Source: Myxococcaceae bacterium
Lineage (GTDB): Bacteria > Myxococcota > Myxococcia > Myxococcales > Myxococcaceae
DNA: 5,163 nucleotides
Reading direction: 5' to 3'
Assembly: GCA_018262385.1 (NCBI GenBank)
Contig: JAGSPQ010000352.1
Coordinates: 1 to 5,163, forward strand
The notes beneath the pieces were generated by a model, which made no database searches, had not been told where the DNA came from, and saw nothing but the letters and a program-made list of their open reading frames with translations. This document shows, piece after piece, positions 1 through 5,163 of the stretch; positions within the stretch are counted from its first letter, which is position 1, and each line of letters starts with the position of its first letter. Both the position numbers and the translations under genes were made by a program.

Positions 1-1224
1 GAGGCGGAGTACCTCGCGCCGTACGTGGCGCACGCGACGATGGAGCCGATGACCGCCACCGCGCGGCTGCTCAACGGGCGGCTCGAGGTCTGGTCGGGCG
101 CGCAGGGCGCCGCCGGGCCGCTGGAGTTCGCCCAGCGGATCACCGGGCTGCCGGCAGACAAGATCACCATTCACCAGTGCTGGGCGGGCGGCGGGTTCGG
201 CCGCCGGGCGCAGACCGACTTCGTCGGCGAGGCGGTGGAGCTGGCGGTGGCGACCAGGGCGCCGGTGAAGGTGATCTGGTCGCGCACCGACGATCTGCAG
301 CACGACTACTACCGGCCGATGGCGGTGAACGCGATCCGCGGCGGGGTGTCGGCCGACGGGAAGATCACCGCCTGGCACCACCGCACCGCGACCCAGTCGA
401 TCATGGCGACGGTGGCGAAGGTGCTGGCGCCGCCGGCGCTGCCCGACGCGCTGCCTCCGGGGCTGAAGACCTGGATTGGCGCCCGGGCCGGTGGGCTCTA
501 CGCCGGCCCGGTGGTGGACAAGACCTCGATCGAGGGCGCCCACGACGTTCCCTACGAGCTGCCGAACCTGGCGGTGGACTACGTGCGGATGGATTCCGGA
601 GTGCCGGTCGGGTTCTGGCGCTCGGTCGGCCACTCGCACCAGGCGTTCGTGGTCGAGAGCTTCGTCGACGAGCTGGCGCACGCGGCGGGCAAGGACCCGT
701 TCGAGTTCCGGCGCGGGCTGCTGGCGAAGAGGGATCGCCACCGCGGGGTGCTCGAGCTGGCGGCGAAGAAGGCGGGGTGGGGCGCGCCGCTGCCGCTGGG
801 GGTGTTCCGGGGGATCGCGCAGCACTTCTCGTTCGGCAGCTACGCGGCGGCGGTGGCCGAGGTGGCGGTGGCCGACGGCGCGATCCAGGTACTGCGGCTG
901 GTGATGGCGATCGACTGCGGGCTGGCGATCAACCCGGAGATCGTCAAGGCGCAGCTCGAGTCGAGCGCGATCTACGGCCTGTCGGCGGCGCTGCGGCACG
1001 AGATCACCTTGCAGCGCGGGCGGGTCACCCAGACCAACTTCCACGACTTCCCGCTGATTCGGATCAACGAGGCGCCGAAGATCGAGGCGCACCTGGTGCC
1101 GAGCGAGGTCGACCCGACCGGGGCGGGCGAGCCGGGAGTTCCGGTGATCGCTCCGGCGGTGGCCAACGCGATCTTCGCGGCGACCGGGAAGCGGCTGCGC
1201 AGCCTGCCGCTGCGGCTTGCCTAG
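1..1224 (+). CDS. Xanthine dehydrogenase family molybdopterin-binding subunit, IorB-like (C-terminal part, truncated at left edge)
   Basis: This is the large, molybdenum-cofactor-binding subunit of a molybdenum hydroxylase, most like the beta subunit of isoquinoline 1-oxidoreductase. Such enzymes hydroxylate N-heteroaromatics or aldehydes with water-derived oxygen and pass electrons to a separate [2Fe-2S] subunit. The frame is open from base 1, so the 407 visible residues are about the C-terminal half of a protein that usually has 700 or more. Visible motifs are AHATMEP (fragment residues 10-16), the glycine-rich cofactor motif GGGFGRR (63-69), [10 protein letters not shown] (about 204-213) and GAGEPG near the end. 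The glutamate of that last motif (residue 377, codon 1129-1131) matches the catalytic base of the family. The C-terminal stretch through [11 protein letters not shown] is also typical, and no frameshift is visible. The N-terminal half, any Tat signal and the expected Fe-S partner gene lie outside the window. The substrate cannot be told from sequence. Family assignment is firm; the IorB subgroup is likely. Confidence 0.93.
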   Translation, partial: EAEYLAPYVAHATMEPMTATARLLNGRLEVWSGAQGAAGPLEFAQRITGLPADKITIHQCWAGGGFGRRAQTDFVGEAVELAVATRAPVKVIWSRTDDLQHDYYRPMAVNAIRGGVSADGKITAWHHRTATQSIMATVAKVLAPPALPDALPPGLKTWIGARAGGLYAGPVVDKTSIEGAHDVPYELPNLAVDYVRMDSGVPVGFWRSVGHSHQAFVVESFVDELAHAAGKDPFEFRRGLLAKRDRHRGVLELAAKKAGWGAPLPLGVFRGIAQHFSFGSYAAAVAEVAVADGAIQVLRLVMAIDCGLAINPEIVKAQLESSAIYGLSAALRHEITLQRGRVTQTNFHDFPLIRINEAPKIEAHLVPSEVDPTGAGEPGVPVIAPAVANAIFAATGKRLRSLPLRLA

Positions 1225-2957
1225 AAGACCTTGTTGAGGTTCAGCGTCGCGTTGGCGCTGAACTGCCCGTTGTTGAGCACGCCGAAGCTCCCGTAGATGT
1301 CGAGCTGGAACATCCCCTCGATCAGCGCGTGGAAGCCGGGGCCGACCGCGGTGCCGAGCCGCGGGGTCTCGGCGTATGAGTAAACGGGGGTGCCGTCCTT
1401 GAGGTAGTAGCCGCGATCGGTGACCTCGCCGAAGGCGAAGATCGAGTGGAAGACGCTGATCTTGAAGAGATCGCGGGTGATCGAGAAGCGGAACTCGACC
1501 TCGGCGCTCGCTCCGCGGCGGATGAACTTGTCGCCGAAGATCCCGTGGTTGTACTCGGCGACGCTGTCTTCGTCGTGGAAGCTGACCGAGTCGTTGACCG
1601 ACCCGGGTTGGCCCAGCAGCGTCCGCCCGCGGGCGCGGATCCAGACGTCGTGCCAGCCGAAGGGGATCACGTTCTGGTAGCGGAAGTGGATCGAGCCGAA
1701 CCAGGGGTCGGTGAGCTTCCCGTCCCGGAACACGCTCGCCGGGGCAAAGGTGACCGCCTCGGCGGCGAACAGGTGCCAGCGATCGGTGCGGTTGTTGGCG
1801 GGGTCGAAGATCAGATCGAGCTTGCCCTCGAAGAACGCGCGCACCTCCTCGGTGAAGTGCACGGTCGGCGGGATGATCGCCCCCCGGGAGTCGAGGCCCC
1901 AGATCCGCCGCCATTGAACGCCCGCTCCGACCGCGACGATCATGCCCGGGCGCACCACCGCCGAGAGGTTGAACGAGCCCGAGGCGGTGCCCGCGTAGTA
2001 GTTCTCGAGCTGGATCAGCTTGTCGATCTCCTGCCGGGCGACCAGATCGCCCTTCAGGATCAGCGCGGGGCGGACGTCGGCGACGATCGGCGGTGAGTAC
2101 CAGCGCACGTCGAAGGCGGTGCGGCTGAAGAACGGGTAGATGCCGTTGTCGGAGAGCCGGTTGCGCAGGCCGAGGCCCCCGCTGGCCGCGAACCGCGCAC
2201 GATCTCCGTCGAGGAGCAGGCCCTCCTTCATGTAGTTGACGCCCACCTCGAGGCCGTCGGTGTAGCTGCTCTTCAGATCGATCCCGGCCCCGGTGCCCCA
2301 CTCGCGCTCGGTGAAGAAGAAGTGGAGCTCCCACGGCTCGCGCTCGTGCAGCAGCTCGAAGCCGCGGATCTCGGGCAGCCGCTCGAGCTGCGGGCCCATG
2401 TGGGTCACCTGCGCGGTGGGGACGAGCACGAACCAGATGTGGCCGATGCCCAGCCGCGCCTCGAGGGCGGCGGTCTGCCGCTCGAGCTCGGGGCGGTTGA
2501 AGACCTCGTGGGGAAGCTCGAGGGCGAAGGTGAACTGGAGCGACTGCACCGACAGCCGCCCGCGGTAGACGATCTTCTCCAGCCGCCCTTCGTTGATGCC
2601 GATGTCGATCTGGTTGTCGTGGGCGATGCAGTGGACGCTCGACAGCTCGTAGCCGGCCTCGCGGAGGAAGCGGGTCAGCCGGCGCTGGATGTCGGCGGCG
2701 GTCTCGGGGTCGGCGGTGAACTCCTTGAGCCCGATCGCGGCGATGTAGACGTCGTTCGAGAGCACCCGGTTTCCGGCGAACACCAGGCGCGGCGGCAGGT
2801 TCACCCCTGCATCGGCGGACGCCGGCGCCTCGCTGGTGGGGGGGATGGTCCAGTTGAGCTCGCCCGAGACGCGGGTCGACTGCAAGCAGCCGGTGAGACC
2901 GAGGGCGCCCAGCAGCAGCAATCTGTGGATGGAGCTGAAGGCCACCGGAGCCTTCAC
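1221..2957 (-). CDS. Lipobox-bearing outer-membrane beta-barrel protein with POTRA-like domains (Omp85/BamA-TamA or ShlB/FhaC-like)
   Basis: This 578-residue protein probably sits in the outer membrane. Residues 1-24 form a lipoprotein signal: a short basic n-region, a leucine-rich core and an LTGC lipobox with Cys24; position +2 is Leu. A proline/alanine-rich linker (about 37-56) follows. Residues 57-133 have POTRA-like beta-alpha-alpha-beta-beta order with the motif NEGRLEKIVYRG, like the EGR(I/L) stretch of POTRA domains in ShlB/FhaC and BamA relatives. Residues 134-216 look like a second, divergent POTRA. From about 221 to the end, alternating polar/hydrophobic strands form a barrel ending in a terminal Phe, as in Bam substrates. 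The usual barrel-loop VRG(F/Y) motif is not clear; IRRG at 479-482 is the nearest match. The role may be protein or lipid insertion or export; no partner gene is seen. The GTG at 2957 is the first start after an in-frame stop at 3012-3014. A second GTG at 2945, preceded by GAAGG at 5 bases, is a good alternative and keeps the signal peptide. The fold class is fairly sure; the function is unknown. Confidence 0.8.
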   Translation of the reverse strand: MKAPVAFSSIHRLLLLGALGLTGCLQSTRVSGELNWTIPPTSEAPASADAGVNLPPRLVFAGNRVLSNDVYIAAIGLKEFTADPETAADIQRRLTRFLREAGYELSSVHCIAHDNQIDIGINEGRLEKIVYRGRLSVQSLQFTFALELPHEVFNRPELERQTAALEARLGIGHIWFVLVPTAQVTHMGPQLERLPEIRGFELLHEREPWELHFFFTEREWGTGAGIDLKSSYTDGLEVGVNYMKEGLLLDGDRARFAASGGLGLRNRLSDNGIYPFFSRTAFDVRWYSPPIVADVRPALILKGDLVARQEIDKLIQLENYYAGTASGSFNLSAVVRPGMIVAVGAGVQWRRIWGLDSRGAIIPPTVHFTEEVRAFFEGKLDLIFDPANNRTDRWHLFAAEAVTFAPASVFRDGKLTDPWFGSIHFRYQNVIPFGWHDVWIRARGRTLLGQPGSVNDSVSFHDEDSVAEYNHGIFGDKFIRRGASAEVEFRFSITRDLFKISVFHSIFAFGEVTDRGYYLKDGTPVYSYAETPRLGTAVGPGFHALIEGMFQLDIYGSFGVLNNGQFSANATLNLNKVF

Positions 2958-3057
2958 GCCGAGCCTGGTCGGAGCACTGGTGGGGCAATATCGCTGGCCC
3001 GGTGCGCACTCTCAAGCTCGACAACGCGCCGGGTTGAGGGCAAACGGCGCGTTCCCG
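2958..3057. promoter_or_regulatory. Divergent intergenic control region between the barrel-protein gene and the antiporter gene
   Basis: These 100 bases separate two divergent genes and must hold both of their 5' signals. The region is visibly less GC-rich than the flanking genes. Read in the antiporter frame, about 10 of the 26 codons between the GTG at 2980 and the ATG at 3058 end in A or T, while nearly all codons inside the gene end in G or C. This marks the stretch as non-coding. A good promoter candidate faces the minus-strand gene (separate entry). Facing the antiporter I see only a poor match: TCGACA at 3018-3023, with CAAACG 17 bases downstream. Confidence 0.6.
2987..3015 (-). promoter_or_regulatory. 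Candidate sigma70-type promoter for the outer-membrane barrel gene
   Basis: Read on the minus strand, TTGAGA (3015 to 3010, five of six bases matching the -35 consensus) is followed after exactly 17 bases by GATATT (2992 to 2987, four of six matching the -10 consensus). Transcription would start near 2980, giving a leader of roughly 23 bases before the GTG at 2957, or 35 before the alternative GTG at 2945. The spacer holds a perfect 8-base palindrome, GTGCGCAC (3002-3009), a possible operator. The spacing and the A/T-rich -10 in otherwise GC-rich DNA favour a real promoter, but short matches like this also occur by chance. Confidence 0.4.
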
Positions 3058-4278
3058 ATGGCTCCGCTCTTCCACGTGTTGATGGCGATCCTGGTGATCG
3101 TGATTGCCGCCCGGTCGGTGGGAGCGCTGTTTGCCCGGCTGGGCCAGCCCCCGGTGATCGGCGAGATGATCGCCGGCCTGCTGCTGGGGCCGTCGTTCTT
3201 CGGGCAGGTGGCTCCGGCGGCGGCGGCGTTCGTGCTGCCGCAGCAGGTGCTGCCGAGCCTGGGGATGCTGGCCCAGATCGGGGTGGTGCTGTTCATGTTC
3301 CTGGTCGGGCTGGAGCTCGACACCTCGGAGCTGCGCAAGCACCGGCGGGCGTCGCTGATGATCTCGGGGTTCAGCGTGCTGCTCCCGTTCGTGCTGGGGA
3401 TTGGCCTGGCGGTGTTTCTCCATTCCCGCTTCGCCAGCGCGGGCACGGCGAGGCTGCCGTTCGTGCTGTTCATCGGGGCGGCGATGTCGGTGACCGCCTT
3501 CCCGGTGCTGGCGCGGATCGTCAGAGACAGCGGGCTGGCGAAGGAGCCGATCGGGGTGCTGGCGCTGGCCTGCGCGGCGATCGACGACGTGAGCGCGTGG
3601 TGCCTGCTCGCGTTCGCCACCAGCGCCGCCGATGGCAGCCTCGGCTCGGCGCTGGCGACGGTGGTGATGACCGCGGCGCTGGTGGGGATGACGGTGCTGG
3701 TGGGGCGGCCGCTGCTGCTGAAGGCGGTGGCCTCGCTCGAGCAGAGCGGCGAGCCGATTGGCCGCAGCGCGGTCGCCTATGCGCTGATCGCGCTGCTGCT
3801 GATGGCGATGCTCGCCGAGGGGATCGGGATCCACGCGGTGTTCGGCGCCTTCCTCGCCGGGCTGGTGGTGCCGCACGACTCGAAGCTGGCGCTGGCGCTG
3901 CAGGAGAAGCTGGAGGACGTGGTGATGATCGTCTTCCTCCCTCCGTTCTTCGCCTTCTCGGGGATGCGGACCCAGCTGGGGCTGGTGGCGGGCCTCGAGC
4001 CGTGGCTGTGGACGATCGCGCTGATTGCGGTGGCGAGCCTGGGGAAGGTGGGGGGCACCGTCACCGCGGCGAGGTTCACCGGCTACTCGTGGCGCGACTC
4101 GACCTCGCTGGGGCTGCTGATGAACACCCGCGGCGCGGTGGGGCTGGTGGTGCTGAACATCGGGCTGGACTTGAAGATCCTCTCGCCGACCGTGTTCGCG
4201 ATGATGGTGCTGATGGCGGTGACGACCACCTTCGCGACGCCGCCGATCCTCAAGTGGGTCCGGCGGGCGCCGGGGTAG
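3058..4278 (+). CDS. Cation:proton antiporter, CPA2 family (CHX/Kef-like, membrane domain only)
   Basis: This 406-residue inner-membrane protein should exchange K+ or Na+ for protons, serving pH and ion homeostasis. It is hydrophobic throughout, with about 12 membrane segments, and matches the Na+/H+ exchanger fold of CPA2 transporters. Landmarks are GQPPVIGEMIAGLLLGPS (residues 29-46), MSVTAFPVLARI (143-154), the paired aspartates of AIDDVSAW (Asp176 and Asp177, the ion-binding DD pair of electrogenic CPA2 members), GIGIHAVFGAFLAGLVVP (255-272), GK at 329-330 and NTRG at 356-359. It lacks the C-terminal RCK/TrkA-N or universal-stress domain of Kef and CHX proteins, ending in a short basic tail. 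CHX relatives usually carry Glu three residues after NTRG; here it is Gly362. The ATG at 3058 is chosen because CPA2 proteins begin just before this first helix and because codon third-position GC drops upstream. A GTG at 2980 has a nearer GGAG but would add an unlikely 26-residue extension. Family is firm; the transported ion is not known. Confidence 0.92.
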   Translation: MAPLFHVLMAILVIVIAARSVGALFARLGQPPVIGEMIAGLLLGPSFFGQVAPAAAAFVLPQQVLPSLGMLAQIGVVLFMFLVGLELDTSELRKHRRASLMISGFSVLLPFVLGIGLAVFLHSRFASAGTARLPFVLFIGAAMSVTAFPVLARIVRDSGLAKEPIGVLALACAAIDDVSAWCLLAFATSAADGSLGSALATVVMTAALVGMTVLVGRPLLLKAVASLEQSGEPIGRSAVAYALIALLLMAMLAEGIGIHAVFGAFLAGLVVPHDSKLALALQEKLEDVVMIVFLPPFFAFSGMRTQLGLVAGLEPWLWTIALIAVASLGKVGGTVTAARFTGYSWRDSTSLGLLMNTRGAVGLVVLNIGLDLKILSPTVFAMMVLMAVTTTFATPPILKWVRRAPG

Positions 4279-4908
4279 CTACGCGGTGGCGATGAACAGG
4301 GTGTGCCGCTTGAGCGCCCGGGAGCTGGCGGTGAAGCCGGCGTTCTCGAGTCGCTTGACGAAGCGCTGATCCGGCCCGGCGGACCAGACGACGAACACCC
4401 CTTTCGGGTGGAGCGCGGCCCGGGCGAGCGCGAGCCCGTGATCGTCGTAGAGCGAGTCGTTCGAGTCGGCGGTCATCGCGGTCGGCCCGTTGTCGACGTC
4501 GAGCAGGATCGCGTCGAACGGGCCCGACTTGTAGACCTTGCGGACGTCGCGGGCGATCACCTGCACCCGGGGATCGTCGAGCGGAGTTCCCGCCAGCGGC
4601 GCCAGCACGCCCTTGTTCCAGTCGATCACCGCCTGGGACAGCTCGGCGACGGTGACCGAGGCGCTGGCGGGCACCCGATCGAGCACCGCCCGCAGGGTGA
4701 ACCCCATGCCCAGCCCGCCGATCAGCACCCGCCGCGGGACCCGGGCGACGCACGCCGCCTCGGCCATCGCCTCCTCGGAGCCGGTCGATCGGCTGCTCAT
4801 CAGGGTCTTGCCGTCGACCCGGATCGCGAACTCGACATCGCGCTGCTGGAGCGTGAGCAGCGAGCCTCCCGGCGCGTGCGAGGTGGCCAGCGTCTTCCAG
4901 GGCTTCAT
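4279..4908 (-). CDS. Spermidine-synthase-like SAM-dependent methyltransferase
   Basis: This 209-residue soluble protein has a single Rossmann-like SAM-binding domain, often annotated as spermidine synthase. Motif I is VLIGGLGMG (residues 61-69), the acidic ribose-binding residue is Glu89 at the end of the second strand (VTVAE), Asp121 follows strand three, and LLDVDNGP (135-142) takes the place of the spermidine-synthase DxxDP active-site motif. The N-terminal beta region includes LMSSR and GSEEAMAE (36-50), as in the spermidine-synthase-like group. True aminopropyltransferases are nearer 280-300 residues and have GGGDG in motif I. This protein is shorter and has GGLGMG, so methyl transfer, or an unknown SAM or decarboxylated-SAM reaction, is more likely than spermidine synthesis. 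The start is well supported: ATG with GGGAG five bases upstream, overlapping the stop of the preceding gene as ATGA, which suggests translational coupling. Fold is confident; substrate is unknown. Confidence 0.85.
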   Translation of the reverse strand: MKPWKTLATSHAPGGSLLTLQQRDVEFAIRVDGKTLMSSRSTGSEEAMAEAACVARVPRRVLIGGLGMGFTLRAVLDRVPASASVTVAELSQAVIDWNKGVLAPLAGTPLDDPRVQVIARDVRKVYKSGPFDAILLDVDNGPTAMTADSNDSLYDDHGLALARAALHPKGVFVVWSAGPDQRFVKRLENAGFTASSRALKRHTLFIATA

Positions 4909-5163
4909 CCGATCTCCCGGGCGAAAAAGGCAGAGTGCGCGGCGAGCTGCTTCAGGTAGCCGTCGACGTCGGCGCGCGCCCGGGCCGACAGCTTCGCCGC
5001 GGGCACCACGTGCTCTTCCGGCACGTAGCGGAAGGTGAAGTTGACCCGCCGGGTCTCGAAGTCTTCGACGTTGAGGGTGAAGTGCCGCTTCGCCTTGTGA
5101 TCGACGCGCTGGACGCGGTGGAAGAGCCGGCGCTTGAAGCGATCGCCGCCGAAGATCTGCAGC
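4905..5163 (-). CDS. Unrecognised protein, C-terminal 85 residues (truncated at right edge)
   Basis: A minus-strand frame is open from the right edge to a TGA at 4907-4905. It gives 85 complete codons, nearly all ending in G or C, as in real genes of this window. The visible part begins LQIFGGDRFKRR, contains HFTLNVEDFETRRVNFTF and RYVPEEHVV, and ends in an alanine-rich helix, YLKQLAAHSAFFAREIG. It is mixed basic and aromatic, with no membrane segment and no motif I can assign to a family. The pattern suggests beta strands followed by a C-terminal helix. Its stop overlaps the start of the SAM-dependent enzyme (ATGA), so the two are almost certainly cotranscribed and may act together. The start codon and most of the protein probably lie beyond the window. 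That it is coding is well supported; I offer no function. Confidence 0.7.
   Translation of the reverse strand, partial: LQIFGGDRFKRRLFHRVQRVDHKAKRHFTLNVEDFETRRVNFTFRYVPEEHVVPAAKLSARARADVDGYLKQLAAHSAFFAREIG
4914..4918 (-). promoter_or_regulatory. Ribosome binding site of the spermidine-synthase-like gene
   Basis: GGGAG lies five bases before the ATG at 4908 on the minus strand. It falls inside the last codons of the upstream gene, whose TGA stop overlaps the ATG. This fixes the start and fits termination-reinitiation or coupled translation. Confidence 0.7.

Noticed and set aside
177..1379. A 400-codon open frame overlapping the molybdenum-subunit gene in another frame
   Set aside because: The product is Arg/Gly-rich low-complexity sequence typical of a shifted frame in GC-rich DNA. 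The in-frame product has clear family motifs.
1446..2096. A 216-codon open frame antisense to the barrel gene
   Set aside because: The translation is rich in Val, Asp, Glu and Ala with no motif, as expected opposite a gene whose codons mostly end in G or C. The minus-strand product has a coherent signal peptide and barrel pattern.
2980..3057. A longer antiporter start at the GTG at 2980, which has GGAG five bases upstream
   Set aside because: About 10 of the 26 extra codons end in A or T, unlike the gene itself, and the extension would lie across the divergent promoter. The family normally begins close to the ATG at 3058.
2322..4295. A 657-codon open frame on the plus strand running antisense through the barrel gene and on through the antiporter in another frame
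   Set aside because: Its translation is dominated by Gly, Arg, Ala, Asp and Val with no recognisable domain, and it covers two well-supported genes. High GC makes stops rare and explains such long shadow frames.
4255..4300. A possible terminator hairpin around the GGCGCC at 4266-4271
   Set aside because: The palindrome does not extend beyond six bases and no T-run follows on either strand.
4303..4959. Plus-strand open frames opposite the SAM-enzyme gene, including a 218-codon frame
   Set aside because: The minus-strand protein has an intact SAM-binding fold, a good ribosome binding site and a coupled start. The plus-strand translations have no domain-like features.
1..5163. Frequent GATC and CGATCG words throughout the window
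   Set aside because: They follow from the strong use of ATC for isoleucine and GAT/GTC-type codons next to codons ending in G. No regular spacing or clustering suggests a functional signal.

Overview
The window is GC-rich (close to 70% by eye) bacterial DNA with tightly packed genes. A lipoprotein signal peptide followed by POTRA-like and outer-membrane beta-barrel segments shows a Gram-negative (diderm) host. The GC content and gene types would suit a high-GC proteobacterium or a myxobacterial/deltaproteobacterial-type lineage, but nothing here fixes the taxon. I see no rRNA, tRNA, CRISPR array, insertion sequence or phage gene.

Layout, left to right. (1) Positions 1-1224, plus strand: the C-terminal half of a molybdopterin-binding subunit of the xanthine dehydrogenase family, IorB-like, cut by the left edge. 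(2) 1221-2957, minus strand: an outer-membrane protein with a lipobox, one or two POTRA-like domains and a C-terminal beta barrel of Omp85/two-partner-secretion type. Its stop codon overlaps that of gene 1 in a shared CTAG. (3) 2958-3057: a 100-base divergent intergenic region, the only real gap, with a good candidate promoter for the minus-strand gene. (4) 3058-4278, plus strand: a membrane-only CPA2 cation:proton antiporter. (5) 4279-4908, minus strand: a small spermidine-synthase-like SAM-dependent enzyme whose stop codon abuts the antiporter's. (6) 4905-5163, minus strand: the C-terminal 85 residues of an unrecognised protein, cut by the right edge and joined to gene 5 by an ATGA stop/start overlap.

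The genes do not form one pathway. The first five alternate in strand: convergent, divergent, convergent. Only genes 6 and 5 look like an operon. They encode separate envelope, ion-homeostasis and oxidoreductase functions. This reads as ordinary chromosomal housekeeping or accessory sequence, and I found no convincing new multi-gene system. The points most worth a second look are the lipobox on a POTRA/beta-barrel protein, the two zero-gap convergent junctions with palindromic stops, the promoter with an 8-base palindrome in its spacer, and the small coupled SAM enzyme with its unknown partner.
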